Shown here: in pieces, positions 19,990-30,051 of the stretch
Position numbering within the stretch: position 1 is the stretch's first letter
Layout of the letters: each line of letters opens with the position of its first letter
Assembly (NCBI RefSeq): GCF_000372725.1
Contig: NW_005196021.1
Location: 882,123-946,122 of the forward strand
DNA length: 64,000 bases
Direction: 5' to 3'
Origin: Emiliania huxleyi CCMP1516
Lineage: Eukaryota > Haptophyta > Isochrysidales > Noelaerhabdaceae
Program-made: the position numbers and the translations under genes
The notes under the pieces: generated by a model
Databases searched by the model: none
Told to the model about the DNA's origin: nothing
What the model saw: the letters and a program-made list of their open reading frames with translations, nothing else

Positions 19990-22002
19990 ATGAGACCTCA
20001 CGCCTCGGCCCGCCGGCGCGGAGTGCGGCACGCCGAGCTGTTGGCCGCGACGTATGCGGCGCTCGCGCGCATAGAGAGAGAAGCCGGCGGCAAGGCGGGA
20101 GTCGCTGCGCTCGAGGGAGCGACCATCGCATCTCCAATGGCGCGCCGCGTTCTCGGCGAGAGGCTCGCGCGCCGCCTGCTCCTCCGGGCGCCGCTGGTGT
20201 ACGGCGTGAGTGGGTACTCTGTGACTGTCGGCCGGGGCGTCCATCCCAACCAGGTCTGAGATATCCTCGCCGCCCGCTGCCCACAGACATTCACCCTGTC
20301 GCATCCGTTACGGCCCAATCAGTCCCCTCGCGTCTCCTCCTAGCAGTCGCTATACCTGCCCTTCCTCGTTCCCAGCCGCGCCGCCGCTCCAGACCCTCAC
20401 GCTCCAGGCCCTCCCCCTTCCGGCCAACCCTTCCAGAGTTGGCCGCGGGTGCTGGATGGACTGCTGCGGCCGGCGTACGAGGGGGCGGGCGGCTCGTTCG
20501 AGCTGCGAAGCGCCGCTATGGGCGCACTCCCCTCCTTCCCCACCGGCTGGTGCCTTGGAGAGCTGCTGGGCGATCCAGACGTCGTGACATGGCAGTTCTC
20601 GTGCGCTACTCCCGTGGCCAACAAGACGCCACCGCACCGCCACCAGCGCCGCCCGCTTCGCTCGCCCACCGCCGCTCGTATCCTCCACCACACCCCAGCC
20701 CTCAGTGCCCTGACCAGGCGCCTACGATGCCCTAAGTCTCACCACGGATCCACTCCTTTTGCAGGATGAACGAGCCGGTGCGGGGCGGCGCCAGGTGAAC
20801 ATTTCACCGCGCGGGGGCACACGCGCGCTGCACGTGAGGGCGAGAGACCTCGGCACACTCCACAGCCCGGGACGAGCACGCGATAGAAAGGCAGACGACT
20901 CGCGACTGACAGTCGCCCGGGCGGAGGAGCTCAGGTGCAACCGCGCGTCTGAGGCGTTCGCGCGCGCCGCGCTCGGCATGCACAGCCAGCCGCTCTTCCT
21001 GCTCGTCGACGACAATGCGCGGCGAACAGCGAGCCTCTCGCGAGCATTTGAGGCGTCTGGCGCGCATGCGATCGTGCCGTCGCGGTTGCTACCCCTGCGC
21101 GGCGCGCTCGCGCCGTGGAACGAGACGGCAGCGCAGATGAAGGCGCAAGAGTGCCCTCGCGAGTGCCGCGTCGGGTCGTGGCATCCCGGGCCGCGACACC
21201 ACCGAACTGTCGCTTGGGCCATCGCGCAGCTGCACCTGAGCGAGGTCGCCAATGCGCTGTGGAGGTGTCTCCCTCCCTCCTCCCCTTTTCGTGGGCTGCT
21301 ACATCTCCCCTCACTGCTGCCTCTCACCGCTGCCTCCCGCCTCTCGCCGACGGCTTCCTTCGTCGCCCCCGCCAAGGTGGCGCGAGGCGCGGAGCTGGGG
21401 TAACGCCACGCGGGGCGATGCCTTAGCCGTTCCGCCCGTGTGCAGCGCGGAGGCGCCCTGGCGGGCGCCGTTCCCGATCACCGGCTGTGCCACCGCTCTC
21501 GTCACGCCTGACACGCACACAGGGCGCAAAGGGCTTGCACGCTACGCCTCCCCGCGGCTGGTCTGGAGCGGTGCCCTCGTGCTGCGAAACGGGAGCTGGC
21601 CAGGCGCGCCGCCGCCCTTCGCTTGGGTCGAGACCAGCCAGCCGAGCGCGCACGCTGCGGCGGCGCTCGCGCGCATGCGCCGGTGCGGCAACGACTACGG
21701 CGACCACAAGGTCGGCCTGATGGGCACGCAGGCGTCGGCTCTTCTCCCCTCCCTCTCCCCTTCCTCCGCCCTCCCTCTTCTTCACCTCCAAAGGCAGCAC
21801 TCGACATCGCCTCCCCTCGCAGGCGTCGGGCTGGCTCTCGCTCGCGCTGCCAATCAAGCAGAGCCGCTGCAGGCAGGCGATCGTTTGCGAGGCCCCCGTT
21901 GTCTCCGGCTCCAAGCCCGTCGGCCTTGTCGGCACGCAAGCGCAGCTCGCGGGGCCAGAGGTCCACGCATTGCTCACCCACGCGCACCGTGCCTTCCACT
22001 GA
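19990..22002 (+). CDS. SGNH/GDSL-type hydrolase, six exons
   Basis: Exons 19990-20253, 20437-20600, 20765-20794, 20935-21264, 21446-21731 and 21823-22002 join in frame to a 417-residue protein. Motif order fits the algal SGNH hydrolase family. Block I is VYGVSGYSVTVGRGV with the nucleophile Ser. It is followed by NQSWPRVLDGLLRPAYE, GDPDVVTWQFSMNEPVRGG, HSQPLFLLVDDN, then WHPGPRHHRTVAWAIAQLHL (the WHPG..H block with the catalytic His) and DHKVGLMGTQASGWLSLALP. Introns are GT-AG except the last (21732-21822), which is GC-AG and flanked by duplicated CGCAGGCGTCGG. A microexon of 30 nt encodes the MNEPV turn. The likely role is hydrolysis of esters on lipid or polysaccharide; the substrate is unknown. 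The start ATG lies 80 bp right of the inverted-repeat block. Extra 3' exons up to about 22350 (e.g. TVCIVVRADTF) are possible. Confidence 0.72.
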
Positions 22003-22651
22003 GAGTCGATGCGGGAATGAGCTCCTGCGTGACTCGGGCTGTGGGAGACGGGGGGGACAGCCCAGTCCTTGCCTATGATAACGCGAGGCCACCGTTGCCT
22101 CTCAGGTGGAGTGGGAGATCAGCGGTGGTCCAGCTGCCGCTGCGCGCGTGGAGAACCTTAGATGCCACCAATCACGCAGCGGGCAGATTGTGTCTCACGC
22201 AAGCGCGGGGATCACATTGTGTCTCTCGCACGGCAACGTCGTGCCGGCAGTGTAGACCTGAGTGCACGGCGGTAGGTGGAGGACCCATTCGACAGGTCCT
22301 TCGCCACGTACGGCACGCCGGCGCAGCTGGGGACCAAGCGGAGTAGCACCGTCTGCATCGTGGTGCGCGCAGACACATTCGACCCCCCAACCAACCAACA
22401 AACCACGAGGAGGAGCAGTCGCGTACTTGACAGTTGCCCCCTCCGCCTACGCGTGAGGGCCGAGGGGGTCTTTGTTCACGTCACGCACGTCATTTGGTAG
22501 CAACTGTGGTTACGTGGGTGGAGGTGTTTTGACTTTTGTTGGTGTGTGTTACTTCCTTCTTATTTTCTGTTCTTCTTCTTCTTCTTCTAACTATTAAAAT
22601 AGTTTGTGTGTTGCATATCGGCACTCGCACAGCCTCACACCTCGCGGACTC
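22003..22651. other. Intergenic region or 3' exons
   Basis: Plus-strand stretches VEWEISGGP (after CTCTCAG at about 22108) and VEDPFDRSFATYGTPAQL (after GGTAG at about 22275) could be further exons of the SGNH gene, but I cannot fix their frames. A TTCTTCTTCTT run lies at 22569-22587. Confidence 0.35.
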
Positions 22652-23882
22652 TCAGCATCTGATTTCGTGTGGTGCTAAGCTCTCGCGCCGCGCCCTCCCC
22701 TTGCGGCTGTCAACCCATGCACGCCCTCGCATGCCCGCAAACGCAGCCGCGCCAAACAGGGCGGCAAACGAGGAGAAGAAATTCACGCACTCGACGTCGC
22801 ATCGGGAGGCGCATACACACAAGTCGAGGAGTACAAAGCAGATGCTGAGCAGCACGGCGAGCGGCTTCTCGCCGAATCGGACCGGCGTCCGGTTCGACTC
22901 CCTCAATGACGGCAAGCCACAAGAGATCACCGCGTGCGAAAACCAGTCGTCCGGCTGGAAGCCGAGCGACGCGCCCGACGCCACCGCAACGATCCACATC
23001 GCCTGCTGGGCCTCGCGGAATTCGAGGATCGCCAGCTCCAGCTCTGCCCTCGATCGCAGCAAGTCCATTCCACAGGCGAACGCGCAGGCAATCGCGGTCA
23101 TTAGAGTCAATGTTCGGCCGACTGTCCGGGCCGTCGCCACAAAACTCGAGAGGATCACCGCCACAGTCACTGCGAAAACCACTTTTGCCTAGTCGAGCAT
23201 TATTATGAAGGATTATTAATGGGACGATCCCATTATTACGAACGAAGAGCACCGGAAGAGAGCGTGCCTCTGGCAGCGACTCCATCTCCAAGCAGCCGCT
23301 CGCCGCAATCGCGACCAGAGTGACCGCGCTGGGTATCAGTATGTTCGGGTGCAGGCCGCCTTGGAGGCGACCCGCCTCCCCCCGAGCGGCCACAGCGCTC
23401 TTGGTCAATAGAAGCGGAGGAGGTGAGGGCGGCGCGCTTTGCTGTCCGCGCGCCTGCTGCTGACCCGAGAGGCCTGGAGCGGCCTGTGAAGGGTGCTCGA
23501 CGAAGTGACGAAGTAGGGCCTGCTGCTGCAGCTGGAGCTTCGCCATACGCTGCTGCTGGGCCCGCGGTAGCTGGCTCACCAAGGGTTCCAGCTGCTGCTG
23601 CAGCGCCATGAGCGTTTGATTTGGAAAGTGCGAGGCAAACCGAGGGCTCGGCACGGCGAGGTTCTGCGGTAGCAGCTCCTGCTGCGGACTGCTCGCGGGC
23701 TGCACCAACGCCGATGGTGTGAGCGTCTGCTGGTGCTGCAGAGAAGTGCTCAGCGTGAAAGCTAGCAACGCGTTGACAACAAGCGATATCAGAAACCAGG
23801 CAGGTCGTCTCGCTGAGCCATCAATCTTGACCGAGTCAACAGAGGACATGGAGCTTGAGCGCACGAGGCTTGGCTTGAGCAT
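22652..23882 (-). CDS. Q-rich multi-pass membrane protein, unknown
   Basis: Starts at the ATG 23882 with MLKPSLVRSSSMSS and a signal anchor (AWFLISLVVNALLAFTLS, about 28-46). Then comes a Gln-rich coiled region (LQHQQTL, ALQQQLEPLVSQLPRAQQQR, LQLQQQALLRHF) and a PPSPPP linker. A hydrophobic run ILIPSAVTLVAIAASG leads to the downstream half, which lies in another frame (ending at 22652) and has at least four more TM-like segments (VVFAVTVAVILSSFVATA, TAIACAFACGMDLL, ICFVLLDLCVCA, AALFGAAAFAGM). The two halves are most simply joined by a short intron at about 23180-23265 (GAG|GCACGC..AAAAG). I do not recognise the family. The N-terminal cassette and its 5' flank are similar to those of the PC-esterase gene at 11595. 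Confidence 0.5.
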
Positions 23883-24799
23883 TGCGATGCGTCGCGACTC
23901 TCCTGTGGGGAAGACAAGGTGGCTCACGGAAGGGTGGAGAGAGAGCAGCGGAGAGATGTGGAGGCCAGCGGTCGGTGCAAGGTCAAGGGGCGGTGCACGT
24001 GATGTCAATTGACGGCGGCGCGGCGGCGCCGGCGAGGAGGGCGAATGGCGTGCCTTGGCAAAATGCCTTCGACGCCCCCGACACCTTGTAGGAGGCCTTG
24101 CCGAGACTTGGTTGTCGTAACGAGTGCCCTGATTTACGCCCCGGCGGGGATGGATTTGCAGGTTTCCCCGTGCCGCGAGACTTGGGCATGTATCTCCCGC
24201 GATGTGTCGCGGACAAACCCAAGTAGACACCCCTTGGGCGGGTATCGCGTCTTACTTACACAAGAGGAACTAAACACATCGCTAGTCATGTACAACAATC
24301 ATGAGAACCGGGTCCAGGCTCCCTCCATAGTGAGGTGGTGTCCCAGTCTAGCGCACCTCGCGCCCGGCGGGCGGCGACCTGTCCGTCCACCGACCCCTCC
24401 GCCCGCGCGTGCCAACGCCGCCTCCACCGCCGAGTCGAAGAGCCGATGTAGCCCAGGGAAGTCGGCGGCCGCGCGAGCCCGACGCCTGCTCCTGCTTGCG
24501 CACGCCTGCGTATCCGGTGCTGCTGCGACTCGAGAGGTGCTTACAAGGCTCGCCGCCTCCACCGCCGCCAGCCCTGCGCCTCTGTCACCACCGCCGGCGC
24601 CTCCCCCGCGGGGCCCGTGTGGGATGGACCTGCGAAAGCGCGGGGAAGGGAGAGTGCATTCAGAAGGCAGAACCTGAGCACAAGTGGGGGGCTTGCTCGT
24701 GAGCCTTGACTTGCATCGACTTGATTACAACGCGGAGCCATCGAGGGAGCCAGCGGCGGCGAACCGAGTAGCATGGGCTGGCGATTTTAAATAAAGAAG
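23883..24799. other. 5' flank and intergenic region
   Basis: 23883-24015 is the 5' flank of the membrane protein gene and resembles 11485-11594 in the opposite orientation. The rest has no supported gene. An open frame at 24299-24562 is low complexity. Confidence 0.45.
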
Positions 24800-25706
24800 C
24801 TCTGGGGGGCGGCGGGGGCCCCCGGAGGCACCGTGCGCCGCGCAGCAGTGCGGACGAACGGGGCCCGGCGCTCATACTCGCTCATACTACCAACTTCCCG
24901 AATGATCGGTTGATCAGAGGGCAGATTTGGAGAGATCTCGAGGAGTACATACAGATAGACCCTCCAACCATCAGAAAACTCCGACCTGATCGGTCGTACT
25001 GACCGCCGACAGATCACTCCAGACAGCAGACAGGCCGACGTCTGTACGCGGCCGGCCGGGCGAGAGGCTTGACACGATCCGACCCTGCGACCGTGACGCT
25101 GCTGGTCTAGCTATCAGACATGCACTGCTGACTGCTGCCACAATGTGCGACCTGTGCTGGCCCACTTGGCGGCCTTCCCGGTCAGTGGTGAGGCGCAGTT
25201 CAGAGCTGTCGATGGCGCGATGCCGCACTGGTCCCACATTGGTGACACGAGACCACCAAGTTTGCCGGTCCAAGAGAGAGGCACCGGCGCTGCCCTGAGA
25301 AGGTGCGTGGTCCCTCTTGACTGCCCATGCGCGCGAGGCTGTGTAGGCATAGCCTCGAGAGTGCCAGCAGCCAATCCGAGGCAGTTTGTGACGGGCATTG
25401 CGTCAGAAGCGTGCACGCAGCTGGAAGGACACCTTCCTACTGGCCGTACGATCAGGTCGTCACTGAATGCTGGATACTAAGGCCGCGAGCTATGCGGGTG
25501 GTCAATTGTGCAGCAGGGCACGGTCAGCAGCGCCGACAGGCTGTCGCAAGGCGTGATAGCATGGCCGCAAGGACGCCGAATTCCCATGAAAAACAAGTGA
25601 AAAATAGCGCAAAAAAACTCAAAAAAAATCGGCGCCTGCGGCGGGCCATGGGACCCCATCTCCCCCCCGCATGGGTATCCTCTAGGGCCCTCGCGCCTCC
25701 CCAGAG
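24800..25706 (-). mobile_element. TIR DNA transposon family A, copy 2 (both ends present)
   Basis: The most complete copy. The left end is CTCTGGGGGGCGGCGGGGGC, continuing CCCCGGAGGCACC. The right end is the complement of CTCTGGGGAGGCGCGAGGGC, continuing CCTAGAGGATACC. The interior is inverted relative to copy 1. AATAAAGAAG lies directly left of the element (24790-24799) and again 10 bp right of it (25717-25726). If the element ends 10 bp further right than the visible repeat, this is a 10-bp target duplication; otherwise it is coincidental. There is no recognisable transposase. Confidence 0.8.
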
Positions 25707-26136
25707 TACAAACTACAATAAAGAAGACCCAATTCCAAATCCAAATCGCTGATGTACATCATGTCAAATCGCAACTAGAGTACGTCAGTAGTCAGTACAA
25801 ACATGCATGTGGCATAGGAGAAGGAAGAAGGGGGGATAAAGAAAACGGACACCATTACTAGGGGTCTAGGAACGCTGGTTTTTAGGATTTATTATTTTAA
25901 CAGGGTCTCGAGAGGTAAGACTTAAAGGGCGGGGGCCTGTTCCTTTTTAGATTTTACCCATCTCACAGACACAGTAGAGAGGTGTCCGTTTTTATTTATT
26001 TATTTAAGACTTGCTTGAAGGTTTCATCACCTTTCACCCGTACCCGTGCTGCTCTGGGCCGATCACCATCATTATCAATATGGCCACTAGATGAGGGACA
26101 TTTAAGCTATGCCTCATCAGGAGTGCTCCAAGTGCC
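25707..26136. other. AT-richer intergenic region with a MITE-like inverted repeat
   Basis: AAAACGGACACC at 25842-25853 and its exact inverse GGTGTCCGTTTT at 25981-25992 bound a 151-bp segment that starts ATTACTAGGGGTCTAGG inside the left arm. The size and layout fit a small MITE, but no target duplication is visible. No gene is seen. Confidence 0.45.
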
Positions 26137-27585
26137 TTAGGAGTTTCGCGCAACGGGAGCGGCGATGCTCTCGTCTACTTTGCTCTTGACCACCTGTATG
26201 GCGGGCGCGATCCACGCGCCGCAAGAGCACTGCATGCCCGCCCAATGATAGCCACCCAGCCTGGCCGAGCACCTGGCGGTCGTGCATATGCAGGGGCGAA
26301 TGTAAACGTGGAAAGTGTGTGAGGCGGGGTAGAGAAGGAGGAGCAAAAATTCAGAGCGGCGCGCAACGCAAGTGGCAAGAGCGGTGAGTGACGCACCTCG
26401 GGCAGCAGATCTTGCCCTCAATCTCCGTGAGGGTGGAGGTGGCATCGGGATTCAAAAAGTGCGAGGTGCAGCCGCGGGCATCGGGCGCCGCGTCGCGCTT
26501 GCCGTACCTAGCGAGTTCAACAAAGCCGGGATTAGAACATTGGATGGCGGCATGGGTGGCTGGCACCTGGCGGACCGAAACGCGGCCTGACCCCTGCCCA
26601 CCTCGTGCGTCTCGAGCATCGCAGCGGAAAAAACCGGCGTTCGGCATTTCCGGCAGCGATACCACACGTCGCGCCGAGGCGCGCCCAGGGCGCCGTCGCT
26701 GCCGTCGCCGCCCTTGCCGCTGCTGTCGACGCCGTTGCCCTCGACGCCACCATCCTCACCAGCCTCGCCAGCAGCAACCTGTGCCGCCGCCGCACCGACA
26801 AAGTCCGTCACCAGCGCCGCTGTGTTGTGCCGCCGCGGCGGGTAGACCCGCGGCGGCTCCTCGGCGGTCTCTGGGAGGGGATGCACAGGCTGCTCCTCTT
26901 CCGCCTCATTCCCATTCGCACCGTCGCCACTGCCGTTCGACTCTCCCGCGGCATCCGCTGCGGCTGCACCGCTAGCGCTAGCGGTCGTAGAGTCGCACCT
27001 CGACGCCACTGGCGGGACCAACCAGCTCGCCGCCGCGTCACCGCCGCGCCCCTCACCCTGGTGCCCATCGCTTCTCCACGCTTTCGCCAGCTCCGCCGCC
27101 TCGGTGGCCTGAGCGGAGGACATCCGGCAGCCGGGGAAAAGCGCGCGGCAGAGCGAGAAGGCCTTGGCGACGGGCTGCTTCGCGCTCGCCGTGGCGGTTG
27201 CCGCGGTGTACGTGACCGCCAGCCAGACTGCAGGCGAAGCCGCCACGCAGACGGGCCCGCTCACGAGTACACATCCAGAGGAAAGCCCGGCGTCGATCCA
27301 GTCGCACGACTCGCGCAGGAGCGCAGGCGCAGCGCCGCTCTCGAGAGCTTTTCCCGCATGTCTCACGAGGCACACCTCGGCACCAAGGCGCGAAGCTGCA
27401 GCCACGGCCGCATCCAAGGCGGACTGGAACGGATCGTCGGACTCTGCGGTGGGATCTTGGATCGCGATGAGGATGCGGCGAACGCCCAGCGCCTCCAAGA
27501 GCGAGCAGTCGGCCGAGACGGCCTCGAGATCGCCCAGGAAGAGGTCCGGCGCGAGCCGCTTGGGCACGTGGGATCGATCGCTCAT
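26137..27585 (-). CDS. YVH1/DUSP12-like protein with a degenerate phosphatase domain
   Basis: Exons 26582-27585, 26397-26507 and 26137-26272 join in frame (GT-AG introns of 73 and 124 bp) to 416 residues. The N-terminal 150 residues follow the dual-specificity phosphatase fold (RLAPDLFLGDLEAVSADCSL, LGVRRILIAIQDP). Where the HCxxGxSRS loop should be, it reads CVLVSGPVCVAASPAVWLAV, so the catalytic Cys/Arg are missing. A long Ala/Gly/Glu-rich linker follows. The C-terminal zinc domain is complete for YVH1: YRCRKCRTPVFSAAMLETHE, GQAAYGKR, CTSHFLNPDA, GKICCPRCSARLGGYHWAG, then MQCSCGAWIAPAIQ. In yeast the YVH1 zinc domain, not its phosphatase activity, is needed for 60S ribosome maturation (release of Mrt4). 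So a ribosome-assembly role without catalysis is a reasonable inference. Confidence 0.85.
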
Positions 27586-27789
27586 GTCAACGCGAAAAAA
27601 GAGAGAGCGCGCGCCGCGCGTAGGGCCCTTAGGGGCCTAGAGAACACACCCCTTCTCTCTTTTCTCCCAGTAACCTAAAAGTACATACACAGATTCTCCC
27701 AGTAAGCTAAAAGTACAAAAGAGACTGCCCAGGGCAGCACTGGCAAATGCAACGCGCCTCATGTCGGAGAGCGACCGTGCCTCGTTCGC

Positions 27790-27970
27790 CGCTGATGTAC
27801 GCTGATGCGGATGTAGAGTTTGTTGTAGAGATTTCACGTTGTAGAGCGCCTCTACATCGCTCTACAACGCACCCGCCTCGTCCCGCGGCGGATGTAGAGC
27901 TCTACAGCTCTACAGCGCTCTCCATCTCTACAGCTCTACAGCGCTCTACACTCTACATCCTCTACACCCT
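27790..27970. repeat. TGTAGAG/CTCTACA palindromic minisatellite
   Basis: About 17 copies of TGTAGA or its complement TCTACA in 160 bp, alternating in orientation, for example GCTCTACAGCTCTACAGCGC. This can fold into many small hairpins. It lies in the region between the divergent YVH1-like (minus) and sulfotransferase (plus) genes (27586-28171), which is otherwise without recognised features. Confidence 0.85.
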
Positions 27971-28171
27971 CCCTCAGTGCATGTGGCATTGCTGCCGTCA
28001 AGTTTGGTGTCGAGCCACCGCCCCGCGTAAGGCTGCGAAGTTGAGACGTAGCGGATGGACTCGCGGCAACGTATTTTGGTGTCGCCGGGCTGCCAGTTGG
28101 CTGTCTCAGTAAACTAAAAGTACGTACAAAAGGCGGGAGGTCAATCGAGGCGCCGGGACCTTCCTTCTTCC

Positions 28172-29422
28172 ATGTCGCCGCAAATCCTGCTCGCGCGGGC
28201 GTCGTCGAGCGAGACTTTCGTCCCATCTCCTTGCAGTCTTCAGAGCGTAGCGCCGACGCGCTGTCGGCGCAGGCGAATACTGATCGGCAGCATTGTCGGG
28301 AGTCTGGCGAGTCTTGCATTGATCGTTGTTGCCGCACCGGCGGCACCCCTGTCATTGGTCAAGCGGAGCGCTGCCTTTGCGTCTATTTACTGGGGCTTCG
28401 AGAGCACCCACTCCTCGCTTTCCGGCATCGACATTGCTAACCTCAGCTTGTGCACTCTCTTCTACAACGGCACGGATGCCGATCAGGCGTACCTCGCTGA
28501 TCAGATCGTGGCCAATGCGCGTTACGAGGCGGGGCTGCCGCCCCTTGCGCCGGGTGAAGCAATGGCCCATGGAGGCAAGTTTTTCACGATTGTGCATGAG
28601 CGGTTTGTGTGCGGAGGCGACGAGAAGATGGCGTACCGCAACGTCTGGAAGGGTGGCAACAATTTTATCCGCGGCAACATGCAAGAGGGCATGGAGAATT
28701 GCACCGCGGCGAGCAAGGGGCTCAGCGTCAACGTGGACAAGGCTTTTGAATTCTCCTTCGTGCGAGATCCTTTCTCGCACTTTGTCTCGGGCTATCGCGA
28801 AGCGACGATGCGCACATACAAGCAGTGCTGCAACGCCCCTACTCAAGAGGGCGCGCTACCCACACCCCGCGGTGAGTGGCCGCGGCCTATTCGTGAGTCT
28901 CAAGAGCTCGGATGGCGGTGCCGGTACGACTGCAGCCTGTTCGTCGGCGAGGGCACGAAGTCCCTCGCAAAGGCGGTGATGAGCGACATTCTGGACCTGA
29001 GTCTGTTTCACGGATCCCACTGGAACCCGAACTTCGTACACGTCGCGCTCATGTTCGCCAACATCTTTGGCGAGAGGAGCTGGCGCAGACCTGATTTCAT
29101 CGGGCGACTGGAGTCCATCGGCTCGGACTGGGACCGAATGTGCGCCCTCCACGGCTGCCCGGAACGCCTCGCTACGTACGGCAAGCTGGATGAGAGCACA
29201 GGGCAGCACAAAGAGACGTCGAGCGACCAGTACGGACACGGCGCAGGCCTGCTAGCCTTGTTTGAGGAGGAGCCTCGCCTGAAAAATGCCATCCGCAAGC
29301 TGCTTCGCCTGGATAAGGACTGCTTGCGTGAGCACACCGCGCCCGCAAGCGGCACGACGGGAACGCGGCGGCTGCGTGACGCGGGCGACTTCATCGAGCT
29401 GGACTCGTGGCTCGAGCGGTGA
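28172..29422 (+). CDS. Carbohydrate sulfotransferase, type II membrane
   Basis: 416 residues, intronless, from the ATG at 28172. A short cytosolic tail with an RCRRRR stop is followed by a TM anchor (ILIGSIVGSLASLALIVVAA, about 37-56) and a lumenal domain. FEFSFVRDPFSHFVSGYREA (about 192-211) is the 3'-phosphate PAPS motif (RDP..F.SGY) of sulfotransfer_2-type enzymes. RNVWKGGNNFIRGNM upstream occupies the position of the 5'-phosphosulfate loop but is atypical. Several sequons (NLS, NGT, NCT) fit a Golgi lumenal protein. The C-terminal part (LARLESIGSDWDRMC-like region, SSDQYGHGAGLLALFEEEP) matches the usual end of these enzymes, where the last acidic/His region contacts acceptor. The acceptor is unknown. 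It is distinct in sequence from the sulfotransferase at 9693. Confidence 0.8.
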   Translation: MSPQILLARASSSETFVPSPCSLQSVAPTRCRRRRILIGSIVGSLASLALIVVAAPAAPLSLVKRSAAFASIYWGFESTHSSLSGIDIANLSLCTLFYNGTDADQAYLADQIVANARYEAGLPPLAPGEAMAHGGKFFTIVHERFVCGGDEKMAYRNVWKGGNNFIRGNMQEGMENCTAASKGLSVNVDKAFEFSFVRDPFSHFVSGYREATMRTYKQCCNAPTQEGALPTPRGEWPRPIRESQELGWRCRYDCSLFVGEGTKSLAKAVMSDILDLSLFHGSHWNPNFVHVALMFANIFGERSWRRPDFIGRLESIGSDWDRMCALHGCPERLATYGKLDESTGQHKETSSDQYGHGAGLLALFEEEPRLKNAIRKLLRLDKDCLREHTAPASGTTGTRRLRDAGDFIELDSWLER

Positions 29423-29746
29423 CAACGAGACAAGCGTGACACAACCATATACTCTCTCTCCAGGTTGCTGTTAATGGTACACGAAAAGCAATGCCGGGAG
29501 CGCAGCCAAATCCAGCAACCTGGTGCGTGTCCCTCCGAGTCTAGCTCTGCTCGCTTCTTTTTCTCTTCCTTTTCGCTGAACTTTTTCGTGACGGGTACGC
29601 GCCCCCCGGGTGACCGACGCGAGAAATAGTCGGGTGTCCCGACGGGCAGGAGTCCTCCAGACTAGCCTCCAGAGACCGGTGCAGAGACATTTCGTGAGCT
29701 GTGAAGCGACCCAACGATTTCTCATAAAGTATGAAGGGCCCCAAAG
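29423..29746. other. Intergenic region
   Basis: No gene. CAACGATTTCTCATAAAG (29711-29728) resembles CAACGTTTTCTCATATGAAG at 44411-44430, next to another family A copy. The similarity hints at shared DNA outside the transposon ends. Confidence 0.4.
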
Positions 29747-29954
29747 TGATCTGTCGGCGGTAAGTACGACCGATCAGGGTGGAGTTTTCTGATGATTGGA
29801 GGGGGTCTATCTGTGTGTACTCCTCTCGAGATCTCTCTAAATCTGCCCTCTGATTAACCTAGCTTAATCGGTAAGTTGGTGCTAGTAGAGACTAGTAGAG
29901 CCGGGGCCCGCGCGGCGCGCGGTGCCTCCGCCCCCCCCCCGCGCTCCCCCAGAG
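29747..29954 (+). mobile_element. TIR DNA transposon family A, copy 4 (one end only)
   Basis: Only the last roughly 210 bp of the element remain: GATCTGTCGGCGGTAAG, ACGACCGATCAGGG, CTCGAGATCTCTCTAAATC, then the terminal GGTGCCTCCGCC-C-run-GCGCTCCCCCAGAG. The terminal repeat is the complement of the left end of copies 2 and 3. Confidence 0.78.
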
Positions 29955-30051
29955 GCAGAGCCAACCAAGGAGCCAACAGCAACACAGAGGGTCTTTTTTG
30001 GACGAAAGGACAGGAGTCATGACTCCAGCCGCTGTTTACCCCAGCCACACA

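Noticed and set aside
22710-23180. C-terminal half of the long minus-strand frame that starts at 23882
   Set aside because: After about 23180 this frame turns into Arg/Gly-rich sequence, while the overlapping frame ending at 22652 encodes regular TM helices; the latter is taken as real.
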